Positions 32,840-44,576 of a stretch of DNA of 64,000 bases are shown in pieces. The DNA comes from Scleroderma bovista (lineage: Eukaryota; Basidiomycota; Agaricomycetes; Boletales; Sclerodermataceae): positions 1 to 64,000 of the forward strand of contig JAYMGJ010000573.1 in assembly GCA_037178675.1 (NCBI GenBank). Direction: 5' to 3'. The notes below the pieces were generated by a model that saw only the letters and a list, made by a program, of their open reading frames with translations, was not told the origin of the DNA and searched no databases. Every line of letters begins with the position of its first letter. Position 1 is the first letter of the stretch. The position numbers were made by a program, and so were the translations under genes.

Positions 32840-35340
32840 ATTCCGGCATGATCACAATGATCCGGCTTGGTCAAGTGTAAACATTCAACAGGGCGGCACA
32901 TTCATCATTCCAGCACAGTCAACACTCCGGCACAACGAACAATGAGGCATAGTCAACACTCCGGCAGGATCGGCATTCCAGCACTGCCCACCATGCACCC
33001 TCACTCGGACATGACCGGCAGAGCAAGAAGTATTCCCGGGGGCGGCCAACGCGCATCAAGATGGAACCTACTGTCGACACTGAAAATGATGAGAAGCTCA
33101 CACGAGTTGCATCAGCCTTGAGGAGAAACTGTCGCCGATGAGTGGTCCATATGATGACTGTGCCGGACTGGTAATGGTGCCGGAGTGTTGACTGTGCCGG
33201 AGTGTTGACTGTGCCGGAGTGTTGATTGGGCCGGAGTGTTGACTGGGCCGGACTGATGATGGTGCCGAATGGTTGATTGTGCCGACGGAGTGTTGATTGT
33301 GCCGACCTGTTGACTGCCGGGATGTGGATCCTGCCGGAGTGTTGACTGTGCCGCAAGGTTGATTGTGCCGGAGTATTGATTGTGCTGGCCTGTCAACATT
33401 ACGGCAGAGTCAACACTGTGGCACAATCAACCCTCCGGCACAATCACCGTTCTGGCTCAACATTGTGGCAGAGTCAACCCTGTGGCACAATCAACCATTC
33501 AGCACATTCATCATTCCGGCACAGTCAACAGTTCGGCACAATCAACAATTCGGCACTATCATCATTGTGGCACACATTGCCAGAAGCATCCTGACACACC
33601 ACTACACAACAGCATGATTGATGCTAGATTAGTTCACGCTGCCAGAATTATAATTGTGCCGAACTGTTGAATCTGCCGGAATGATAAATGTGCCGCACAG
33701 TTACATGTGCCGGAGTACACAGCAATTGGTGATGTTCACTCCATGGATGCCATTGCCATTGAGGCACCGCACGCCTTCACTCGGACAGAACCAGCAGAGC
33801 AAGAGAGATGTGATCGCAGCTATTCCCGTGGGTGGTCAACGCGGATCAAGTTGGAACCGACTGTCGACACTGAAAATGATGAGAAGCTTGCATGAGCTGC
33901 ATCAGCCTTGAGGAGAAACCGTCGCTGATGAGTGGTCCATATGCACACACCTGCAGAAGGAAGAAAAGTAGCTGGGGAGGAAGAGAAGTGTACCCAGTGC
34001 ATGGAGAGAGATTTACTGTGTGCTGTCCAGGTCGAACACTCGACCTGGTTTTGCAGTAAGTCTCTCTCTTTGCACTGTGTACACTTGTCTTCCTTCCTAG
34101 CTACTTCAAATCCTTCTGCAGGTGCATATGGAGCACTCATCAGCAACAGTTTTTCGTCAAGGCTGATGCAGCTCGTGCAAGCTTCTCATCATTTTCAGTG
34201 TCGACAGTTGGTTCCAACTTGATCCGCGTTGACCACCCGTGGGAATAGCTGTGATCACATCTCTCTTGCTCTGCTGGTTCTGTCCGAGTGAAGGCGTGCG
34301 GTGCCTCAATGGCAATGGCATCCATGGAGTGAACATCACCAATTGCTGTGTACTCCGGCACATGTAACTGTGCGGCACATTTATCATTCCGGCAGATTCA
34401 ACAGTTCGGCACAATTATAATTCTGGCAGCGTGAACTAATCTAGCATCAATCATGCTGTTGTGTAGTGGTGTGTCAGGATGCTTCTGGCAATGTGTGCCA
34501 CAATGATGATAGTGCCGAATTGTTGATTGTGCCGAACTGTTGACTGTGCCGGAATGATGAATGTGCTGAATGGTTGATTGTGCCACAGGGTTGACTCTGC
34601 CACAATGTTGAGCCAGAACGGTGATTGTGCCGGAGGGTTGATTGTGCTGCAGTGTTGACTCTGCCGTAATGTTGACAGGCCAGCACAATCAATACTCCGG
34701 CACAATCAACCTTGCGGCACAGTCAACACTCCGGCAGGATCCACATCCCGGCAGTCAACAGGCCGGCACAATCAACACTCTGTCGGCACAATCAACCCTT
34801 CGGCACCATCATTAGTCTGGCCCAGTCAACACTCCGGCACCATTACCAGTCCGGCACAGTCATCATTCCAGCACAGTCCTACCTCAGAGCGTGCTCGACC
34901 TGGACAGCTTGTGCCGCAGTGTTGACTCTGCCGTAATGTTGACAGGCCAGTACAATCAATACTCCGGCACAATCAACCTTGCGGCACAGTCAACACTCCG
35001 GCAGGATCCACATCCCGGCAGTCAACAGGCCGGCACAATCAACACTCCGTCGGCACCATCATTAGTCTGGCCCAGTCAACCCTCCGGCACACTCAACCCT
35101 CCGGCACAGGCAACATTGTGGCCGAGTCAACACTGCGGCACAATCATCATTTCGGCACAATCACCATTCTGGCTCAACATTGCGGCAGAGTCAGCGGCAC
35201 AATCATTCGGCACAATCAACCATTCGGCACATTCATCATTCCGGCACAGTCAACATTCCGGCACAATCAACAATTCGGCACCATCATCATTGCGGCACAC
35301 GCTGCTGGAAACATCCTGACACGCCGCTACACAACAGCAT
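32840..35340. repeat. 17-bp TGCCGG-core array folded into a 1.7-kb palindrome
   Basis: Units such as CAACACTCCGGCACAAT (17 bp; complement has TGCCGGAGTGTTG) fill 32880-33000, 33155-33560 and the mirror stretch 34400-35300. The sequence 33160-34900 is a long inverted repeat. 33363 pairs with 34705 and 33654 with 34414, and the centre is at about 34036 in CCAGGTCGA-acac-TCGACCTGG. A third related copy of a GTCGACACTGAAAATGATGA phrase is at about 33072. The open frames on both strands are by-products of the repeat. No gene is assigned. Confidence 0.85.
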
Positions 35341-35768
35341 GATTGATGCAGTGAACTATGGCACATATGTTATAGCTAGCTGTTGCACCGGCACACAATG
35401 GTTTCTAGCTGCGGTAGTTGATTGTTATCAATGCCAGCAGTCATGGAACTACGAGGACCATGGCCGGTAGGCCCATGTTTGCACATCTTCCCTTGGCAGA
35501 TTTATATTTACATATTGGCCGAAGGGTGTTCATGCATGGCATTCAATTGCTGCTGGTGCATGGCTTTGCCATTGCGGCTACCAGCGAATCTATGTGCCAC
35601 TGTCCATGACCCTCCCATTCCATCATCCATTCATTCCAAGGTATGCACCCCATAAATACCTTGCAGTTGCACCTTGTTTTTTCCACTAACAGCCACTTGA
35701 TGATCCGTTTCAAATATGTCCTCTTTGCATACCATATAGCGGTATTTGATGCCGATGGTCAATGCCAA
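35341..35768. other. No gene recognised
   Basis: Short plus-strand frames only. The 3' untranslated region of the KDZ transposase gene (minus) should fall here. Confidence 0.35.
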
Positions 35769-38700
35769 TCATACACAACCAAGTCTACCATACATTTGAC
35801 ATTGCTTTGCTGCATAGCATGCTCTCCCCATCTCTCCGCTCATATTAGCCTCCTCCTTCTGATCTCTCCAAAGTGTTTCCCTATACGAAAGAAATTGTCT
35901 TGTCCACGTGGCTTCACATGTCAATAGTTTTACCTCTTCGTCCCACCTGTCTCGCAATGCTTTCGCCCTCAACCAATGCACCCGGTAAACTATACATGTC
36001 AGCCGGTGTTAACATGAGGAGCAATCATCTTACATTCAGACATCCAATCATTGACCTCTGTATCCCGCGGCACATCCATTGTCCAAAACCAGGCCAAAGT
36101 GTCATCCCTATGACCCCTTGCATTTGGGTCGGCAATGGTTGCACTGATCTTTAGGTCTTCTTTCCTCAACATTTTGTATCGGTTCAATGTGTTGCCACTT
36201 GCATTCAATGCTATCATTTGTTTCCGGCACCGACGATATATTGCCGCATGCCGCTGCACTTTCACATCGGCACTACCCACCTTCCCCCAGGCCCTCGTAG
36301 TCATATTGTATGTCCCGGCATGTCTGACATCGGTCCGGAAGATGACTGCCTTGTGTGCCAGCGAAACCCTTAGTTCATGTAGAGCATCGTTGGCCTGACC
36401 TTCCCTCAATCGTAACTCCTGATCCACCATGGTTAAAAGCCCCAACCTATCGGCTTGCTGCATCCCCAGGTACGACGGCAAGGGCAGTACCACAGCATCC
36501 GAGTAGTTGGGATCTTGTGGGTGGAATGTGTCTGAAAATACATCTTCACCATCACCTTCATCGATGTCCGTTGTGGAAATGAGATTATCCGAGATGTCCT
36601 CATTCCAATCTTCGCCTAGAAATTGGGAAGCTGATTCACAGAGCCGATCAATTTGCATCTGCAGGCGGTCCTGCCGGCGGGCAATAGACAACCTTTGTGT
36701 TTCCGTTGCCCTTGCATGAATGTGGCGGACATCTATGGCCAAAATAATTTGTGATTCTTCGGCTTTCAATACCCTTGCCATCCATGTTGCTGCCCCACGC
36801 ATACGACCATCCGGTCCCTGATTACTTATAATATCCATTTCGATCGACTTAGTTGTTTGAGCTGTCATTATAATACATCAAATTCGTTTGAAATCAGCCA
36901 AGCAAGTAAATACCTTTTTCCAGCTGCACCTCAAATATGTCCATTGATTTTGGATCAGTAACCCTATTCTCCAAAGCCGATTTCTCTTGCTGTGCCCAAA
37001 GCTCATGCAACTCGACCGGAACCCTTGTATCAAGCTCCGCAAATGCTCCTTCCGCGGACATCAGTGCCTCTTGAGCATTCTTCAATTTTCTTTTCAGGGC
37101 GATGGCTGTGCAATATGTCGTCGGCATACTTCACCCAAAATCTGCAAGATATTGTGATACCACTCACGCATCCGCACCATCTTTAAGAAGTTGTTGTCAT
37201 TCATTTGAAAATCAAGCAGCTCCTGTCTATGCGGCGTTGCCATTCCGCGGGCCGATGGCGAAATGATGTTAAGAGAGGACCAGAGAGTCTCCATAATTTC
37301 ACCATCGACGCGGCCTACACCAGAAATGAAATTGGGAGCATATCGGGTGAAACATTCTGCCTTGTGACCATGTACATGCCAGAGCCCAATGCTAGGTTGA
37401 ATCCATAGCCCACATGGTAAGGATATAAAATTGTTTGCTTCTAGCCGGCGCTTTAGGTTTTTGCTGTATTGGCAATTGATGTCATAAAAGGTTATGACTT
37501 TTTGTTGCGGATCCATCCCATGTTGCACGGCATGTGCCAGAGCATAATCCATATTTACCTGCCTATCTTCCTGTTAGGGTGGAATGCATGCAACATGTCG
37601 GCACATACTGCTCTCCCTTCTGAAAGTCAACCATTGCATGGGGTACAAAGCATCCATGCCGCGCACATGCACACCCGCCAATTCCAGTAGATGCCAGCTG
37701 ATTTCTTTTAGCATTTGCCTGGTTTACTGCTCGATGGTTGCTACAGTCAGATTTCTGTGAATTCCATTACAATGCTGAACCGTATTGTAAACATGTGCAA
37801 TCACAAACCTCGACCCGGTTCAATGTTCCGGCCAGATAATCCTTATATTGCGGCATTGTAACCATGAATCCCATTCCGTCCATGAGCCAAACTTCATTAG
37901 CTGAATTCTTTGGCCGCATATGCTCGGCCTTGAAGTTTCCATCCATCACGATGGTCCTAGAATATTTCCACCTATATCATGCAGCTGCTCAATAAGTACA
38001 AGTAAAAATAAAACATTACTTACTCCGAGAGGTCTACATCTTCACTGGATGGAATGTTTACTCCTGGTTGTGGGCATGCCGGACAGAACAGCACCAATTC
38101 CCCCCTCTTGGGATCAGGAGATCCTGGATGAAAACCTTGCCATTTCAACAGCTTTAACAGCCTCCACATCCTTGACACCCTGAGTAGCTCTCTGTATCTG
38201 TTCTTGGATCAGTGTTGGTGGTGTCATCGGGTCCTTAATATCATGCTTTGAACTCACCGGTACAAGGCCAGGAAATGCATTGGATGTGACTCGCCGAAGC
38301 TTGCTGTAATAATTCATGGCAGAGGTGCCGCACTCCACATTATCCATAATGAAGTCATCCAATACTTGGAAGGTGAATACAGTCCTAGGTTCCTTTGTAG
38401 TTGCCGGGAAGAGTCCTGCTTTGACCAACTGCAAATGCGAAGCTCCTGCATCTGGACAGTTACAATACCTCACATCGCAAAAATGTACCCCAGATGTATG
38501 CACTACAGTTAGGCAAGACCTGTCCGTTCCTCCAGAAAGATGATGTGGTCTTGGTTGGTCCTGAATATCCTCCCATTCATCCTCAACATCACCAGCAATG
38601 TCCTCACCATCCATCCCGCCATTCGGACATGGATCCCCACCATGGCCGAGGTGTACCACCAACCCAGCCTTCTAAATGAGTTGTTGCTGTATGCCACGTA

Positions 38701-39291
38701 GAATTGATGACTCACCAGTCGTAATGATGATTCCTCAAAGAATGTACCGTTCCATTGGTCCACCCGGTGGAAGGGCCGCAACTTGTGTTCCTTTCTGCAA
38801 CAGGAACTGCAGAGCAAGGGCCGGTGGATGCATTCGGCGCATCTGTACGTGCCATCTCCTTGACACAACATGCAGACCCTTGGGTGAGGGGGTGCCTCCA
38901 TGTCCAGAAGGACCTGGAGGTACCTCTGCTTGTATGGCAACCATGCCAATAAGTAACTGTCCTATTATGCCTTCAGGAGGACATGGCAAGTGCAGGATCG
39001 GAATAAATCACACACCTGATTCTTTGACACACCTGTTCTCTTTCGGGGTGGAAGATCATCCATGGAAATGTATGGCTGGCCATCATCTGGAAACAGTTGG
39101 GATTGTTCTAATCCTATAGATGCTGACTGGGTCGGAGTGTCATTTGAAGGAGCTTTTCCATGACGGGCCTTCTTTCGGGGCGTTGCCTTCACCATCTTAT
39201 CAATAGATCCCCTCCTTGATTTGAATGCCTGCCATGTTACATGAACCACCGGAGTAGAGCTACCAGCAGGTTGTATCTTGGACTTTGCCAT
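35769..39291 (-). CDS. KDZ-superfamily transposase with CxC2-like N-terminal domain
   Basis: About eleven exons give roughly 1,000 residues, with every junction readable as a GT-AG intron of about 40-65 bases. Exon 1 is 39291-39016, exon 2 38961-38716, exon 3 38671-38258; the stop is at 35771-35769. Exon 2 has the cysteine cluster CMLCQGDGTYRCAEC plus C-SSCC-KEH, as in KDZ-associated CxC2 domains. Exon 3 has GLVVHLGHGGDPCP and the FTFQVLDDF region. The core then follows: LVLFCPACPQPGVN, VMDGNFKAEHM, CSNHRAVNQANAK, CARHGCFVPH, YDINCQY, GLWHVHGHKAEC, VGRVDGEIMETLW. The C-terminal region has EESQIILAIDV, ELRLREGQANDALHELR, DTLAWFWTMDV and RVHWLRAKA. Catalytic acidic residues probably lie in DGNF, YDINCQY and DGE-ETLW. 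No stop or frameshift is required, so it could be active. Confidence 0.93.
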
Positions 39292-39712
39292 GAGTGGTAT
39301 CTGATGAGGAAATCCCTGCACAAAGTCTTTCCACATTGTATCTCACTGAAGCCTCATTGAAACAGCATGGACAGTGATCGGAAAGGGATCTTTGGATCTG
39401 CCGATTTGGATCTAGCTTTTGTAATATGGACTTGAAGATCAGGCACCAATGCAAAAATCCCATATATGGTGGCCGCTACTGAATTAGATCCTAAGTTAAA
39501 GTCCGGAAATAGCTTGTTAGCTGCCGAACAACATAGCCGGCCCCAGAAGTAGCTAGCTCACCAATGGATTTTCCAAAAGAGGTCGGCATGGAGGAATTGA
39601 ACACTAATTGACATGGGAGAAACAATAGCTCGGGAATCCTTCAACAAAGTGTCCGGGACTTCTCTAGCACAGCACCACTCAACAAAGTATCTAAGTCTAC
39701 TCAACATACAGC
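39292..39712. promoter_or_regulatory. Divergent promoter between transposase and plus-strand cargo gene
   Basis: 421 bases separate the transposase start (39291, minus) from the start at 39713 (plus). No clear TATA motif was found. TGCCG and CCGGA words occur. The region would control both genes if they are co-expressed. Confidence 0.4.
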
Positions 39713-42104
39713 ATGGCCCGCAGTCGTTCATCCAGCAGATCTATGGAGAATCCTGATACAGAAGATGAGCAAGACCATTCTTCTGACTCGTCGGGCACAG
39801 AGGCACCACAAAATGTGGTAAAAACAAAACTCCGGGATGATGAGGTCGAGGTCCTTGAGGAAGCCTTGGAAGACTGGAAGGCAGCTGACAGCAACCAAAG
39901 GAAAGGTATGAAGAATGCCATGAAGGCAAAAATCAAAAATCTCCCTGCCAATAGCACACTCAAAGGACACGAATGGGAGAAGAAAAAAAAAGTGCGCCCC
40001 ATTTCCATAACTTCACATGGACTACTGATGCATCAGTGATATCAGGCAATTAAAAATTGGTTGTATAACCACAGCCGAGCCCGTGCCCGAAAGGCCCTAG
40101 TAAAGTATGGACGTAGGTGGACTGCCAGATCAGTTGTAATGAAGTCGAAGAAAAAAGAAATCGAAGCCGAATTCGAACGGGCCGGAATTGCCCAAGGAAG
40201 CACAGGCATGATTAAAGGCTACCAAAAGGCGGTGGGATGCATCATGGGGAAGCTCACCCAGGAGGAAAGGGATGCTGCGGCAAAGCAGGCTGATGAATGG
40301 AACGAGGAGCAGCCGCCGGCAGAGGTCCAGGCCGAGTAAGTTTGACATGTTATCTTGACAATTATTCATCTGCAAACAGAATGGCCGAGACAAAAGGCCG
40401 ACAATATGTCAAACAGTTTGCGCAGGAAATGTGGCGGCAGTGTGGGATGCGGGTGGTTGTGATGGCGGCATGGAAGGGCCGGAATGGTCAGCCCATGATG
40501 GGAATGTATGTCACTTCTCACTTGTGGTATTTGTATACTCACATTCACAGGCATGACTTTAATTCGGCATTGGGACAAGGGAAGACCTTTGCCGATTGGG
40601 ATGACATCAAGCACCACTGGGATGCCTATGCACAGCAGGCCATAGGAGGGGAAGAACACGATGATAGCGATGAAGATGCCGGACCGACGCTCTGCCGGAA
40701 GAAAGGGCAGAAGAGGCCGCAAACTGTTTTACCAACAATGGAAGATGGCACACCAATGATTCCGATCATCCTCGATATGCAAGCATTGGAGAGAAAGGAT
40801 GTTATGAGGACCTTTGTGACATGGCATTATCGTAAGTTCTTCCTTGTAAATAGACGGAGAATTGACCCCTTGCCGCAGGCAAGGCATGCGGCAAGCCAAG
40901 TGCCAGTGTTCCTTGGGCTGCCATACATGCAAAGACCGGTATCTACATTTCATCTGTGTACCTGCCGCGGCATTGGGAGTTCAAAGAGCCGACCCGGCTC
41001 ACAAATCAGGAAGTTACAAAGGTACTGGAATTCTGGCGCGATAGGCAAGTGACAGATCCGGAAGATGTACTGACATTTCACAAATGGAGAGATATGGATG
41101 GTGGATTACAAGATCCAGTATCAGATTGTGAGGACTCAGTGGCCGGAATGATAAGTGCAGCAAAGCCGCCCCTGAAAGGTTAGCTCTGAATACTTTTATC
41201 AACTTGTTTTGACTGGTTCAAAGAACCTGCGGCACGAGATGTGGAACTCGCAAGCAGTCGGAAGAGGCGGCGCACAATTGGTATGGATCTTTCAACCATG
41301 TTATGCAACCATTGACATGCATAAAAGAAGAGGCCCCAGAGGAGAGGGAGTCCAGTGCAACAAACAAAAACCAATGCCGGTCAAACCAGGATGATGGTAC
41401 GCCCCATCCGTATTCCAAGCATTTGATCCTCCTACATTTGGAACATCCCTGTCAGCAAGCCATACAACGCCCATTGAACAGCCTGGTCAGTTCCTTTGAA
41501 TATTTTTGTTGTCAGAATATGAAGTTTATATATAGAGGATGACTCAGATGGACATAATGCTAAGGAAAATGGTGCGTGGGGCTTGGTTTTGTTATGCCGG
41601 TGGGACCATCTTGACGAAGAGCATCAGCGGCACTGATGGCACGGCAGCCGGCCGAACCTAAACAGCAAGGTGGGTATTGGTCTCAATTACTTGGAAATGG
41701 CACGTATTCTCATATAAGAAAAAGCACATATGGATCCCGGCAACGTCAATGCTAATGGACCGATGAAGCCAAAGCCCCGGGTTAAAAAGAACACAGCCGA
41801 TGCGCCAGTGGAATGTAAGTTTGCCTATTTCAATATCCATTTGAGCAATTCCGACAAATGATAGTTGGTGAATTAACTATGCATTCCATTGGCAACACAA
41901 ATGGGATGGAGGGTGGTCGATCAGGGGATGATGATGCCACACACTCTGGAGGCAAGGGGAAGCGGGCTGCCAGCACACGCCGGATTGCCAGGGCTCAACA
42001 TGTCAATGCCGTTGCCGGGCCTAGTCAACCGGAACGGCAAAGAAGGCGGCCAAAGCGGCCCGATGCCGATGTCCCTACGCCCAGCCCAAAGAGACGCCGC
42101 AAAT
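39713..42104 (+). CDS. Unknown basic nuclear-type cargo protein
   Basis: Exons 39713-39991, 40046-40335, 40380-40505, 40551-40831, 40879-41178 and 41224-41280 join in phase with consensus introns. Further exons run to a stop near 42104, but the joins around 41390 and 41560-41730 are unsure. The N-terminus is acidic/serine-rich, followed by lysine-rich helices with AIKNWLYNHSRARARKALVK, then MWRQCGMRVVVMAAW, FADWDDIKHHWDAYAQQ, PWAAIHAKTGIYISSVYLP and LTFHKWRDMDG. The C-terminus has RRRPKRPDADVPTP and ends KRRRK, a likely nuclear localisation signal. No known domain is recognised. It is divergent from the transposase and may be a DNA-binding or targeting accessory protein (inference). Confidence 0.65.
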
Positions 42105-42186
42105 AATATACTTGTAGAATAATGCTATTGTCAAATCTGCCATGTCTTGTGCCGAAAGATTTTATTGCCGCACTACTGTAACAAAA

Positions 42187-43487
42187 CTACAGCTTGGAGG
42201 GATCTAATACTACCACATCCTCAGGGTGATCGGACTCAATTATGTCACCATTCTCGCCAAGTCGGGCTGACCTAGCCAACATATCCCGCACATTTGCCAA
42301 CATCGCTCTCCGGCACATTTCCGATCTCCACAACCTGGCGGTGTCGAGCAACGTGTTTGCGTAATGAATGTAGGCCGCGATCATAGGGTGATCAAGGCCG
42401 GCATCGAGTGGGAGTAGGTCGGGCAAGTTCCTAGGAGGGACGGATGTAGCAACTTGCCTTGCAGAGGCCACTAGATGACAACTGATCAACTGATACTATG
42501 GATGAAGCCCAAGAGAGACTTACATGAAAGCGCATCACTCTGGAATGGATCCAAATGCTCATGCAATGCATTAATCCTGTCCACCATCTCAAAATATTCC
42601 ACTGGATGATTGTTAAATACACATAATTCCTGCAGTAATACTGACTTACCATCCTCTGCATGCACGTGTTCCCGGAATCGTGCATGCGATCCAGATACAG
42701 CCTCAGGAGATGATTCTGCCTCCATTGGGGAGGTGGGAATCCGCTGGCTTGATGCCGGGCTAGATAGCGATGCCGGGCTCGATGGCGATGCCGGGAGCGA
42801 TGGCGATGCCGGGCTGGATGGTGATGCCGGGCTGGACGGTGATGCCGGGACTGAGGATGCCGGCATTGATGGGGATGACGTCCCAATACGTGGCATGTGC
42901 ACTGGAGAGGGCGGGATCCATGCGGCCATCGTGGGGGATGGCGACGGTGGCATCCATGCTTGCGGTTGGGTGCCTTGGGATGATGGCCGAACCGATGGGG
43001 TAGCTGGCATTGCTGCCGGGGGTGGCATTGATGCCTGCGACCGAATGGTGAGGGTAGACGGCACATTGGATGAACTGGCAGCGATTGGAGGCGACGGTGG
43101 CATCCAAGCCTGGGATCTAGTCGTGGGGGTTGCTGCACGCATCTCGTGTGCTGAGGGGCCAGGGAGGTTGATCGGAGCTGATTGCGAGGGGGCCGGTAAC
43201 TGATTGTTTGCCGCTGTTGCTTGTCTGTTGCTGTCCCCAGACATTGCATCGTTGTTCCTCACAGACACATTTGTTTCACCTGTGCGCATCCCGTGGCGTG
43301 GGGGAGAGGGTGGCATCCAGTCCATGCTTGATGGCAGGCGTTCATCGACAATGGATGGAGGCGGGTGCCACACTAGCAGTGCAGGAATGGCTGATAACGA
43401 TGTCATGCAGATCAGCTCAGAGGAGAGAAATTACTCACTCAATTTCCGCGGACTTGCGCTATCAAATCTGACAGACTTAGGTGGCAT
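42187..43487 (-). CDS. Unknown 393-residue Pro/Ser-rich cargo protein
   Basis: Three exons (43487-43439, 43372-42524 and 42470-42187) join in phase to give 1182 bases. The middle exon encodes low-complexity repeats: WMPPSPP-like phrases four or five times and a run of about ten SPASPSSP units. A helical segment, HPVEYFEMVDRINALHEHLD, follows. The last exon has a conserved-looking helical region, AAYIHYANTLLDTARLWRSE and MCRRAMLANVRDMLARSARL, and an acidic end (IIESDHPEDVVVLD). No domain is recognised. The opposite strand has long frames over the repeat, which are compositional. It converges with the plus-strand gene ending near 42104. Confidence 0.75.
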
Positions 43488-43614
43488 AGCGGTAGCAAAG
43501 ATGCAAGTTGACAAGATGGAATTGACGTGGAATGGAAATCACAATTGAATGATTATATAATAATGGTTTCCATATATAGTTCATTTATCTCACCACTGGA
43601 AAGATTTGCTGATA

Positions 43615-44240
43615 GTGTGTTGTGCCAAAGGTATCGGCAAGTGCCGATGTTATACAAGTGCTGATGGTATTACAAATGTATGTCCTGCCGCTGGGGTGTG
43701 TGCCGATTGTCTACCGTATGCATGTTCCAATGGAATGCTGTGCTGATTACAGTATGTTACCTCAATCAACACCTAATGCCGCCATCCACGGCAATTATAG
43801 ATACTCTTGCTATTTATGTATATCGGTAACATTGAAGAATTACTGCAAAGGTAAATCTTGCATTTGCCAGCGAAAGATTGGGATAGTATCATGTACATAG
43901 TGCCAATAGTGTGCTGTGTCACAAGTGTGATGTGCCGATAGTATGTAGTGCCGATAGTATGTAGTGCCGATGGTATGTAGTGCCGATGGTATGTAGTGCC
44001 GATGGTATGTAGTGCCGATGGTATGTTGTGCCGATTGTATGTTGTGCCGATGTTGCTGTGCCGATAGTGTCTTGTGCGAATGGTTTGCAAGTGCCAATGT
44101 TATGCAAGTGCTGATCACTGTTGCAGCGGCATGGATGTAATGCCGCCGGTGGTTATGCCGATTGTATGTGCCGATGCAGTGCCGAGTGTATGTTCTCCCT
44201 TGTATGTTCTGCTGGTTGTGTTGTGCCAGTGGATTAAAAG
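43615..44240 (+). repeat. 16-bp TGCCGATGGTATGTAG array and flanks
   Basis: At 43918-44065 about eight to nine tandem copies of TGCCGATGGTATGTAG (16 bp) are found, with looser copies from 43620 and to 44240. Two copies of an ATGCCGCCATNCAYGGCAATTAT phrase (43776 and 44265) bracket the array, suggesting a duplicated segment. The array lies between two minus-strand cargo genes. Confidence 0.85.
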
Positions 44241-44576
44241 TATGTTGCTCCTTCCAATACTTGATGCCGCCATACATGGCAATTATAGTTACATCTGTAG
44301 GACATATCTAGCCTGCTCTTGGTATTCATGTATATCAGTAACGTTGAAAAGTTACTCCACAGGTAAATTTGGGATGTGCCGGCGACATATTGGCAATGCA
44401 TTCATGGCTGTGGTTGAGACCATTACTGGCATGTCTCTGACAGAGTTCTCAGGCTGTGTCAATGATTCACAAGGACAACTCTACATGCATAAATATACTT
44501 TACAATGTGATGTATATGGTATACATGGAATAGGAAGCGGAAATTGTACAAAAGACGTAGGTATGATAAAAGAAAA

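Noticed and set aside
32867..35470. Numerous frames rich in HSQHSGT-like residues on both strands
   Set aside because: They are translations of the 17-bp CGGCACARTCAACAYTC array and its palindrome, not genes.
42610..43203. 197-codon plus-strand frame rich in Asp/Gly/Ala
   Set aside because: It is antisense to the proline-serine repeats of the minus-strand gene, which has proper introns and an exact 1182-base spliced length.
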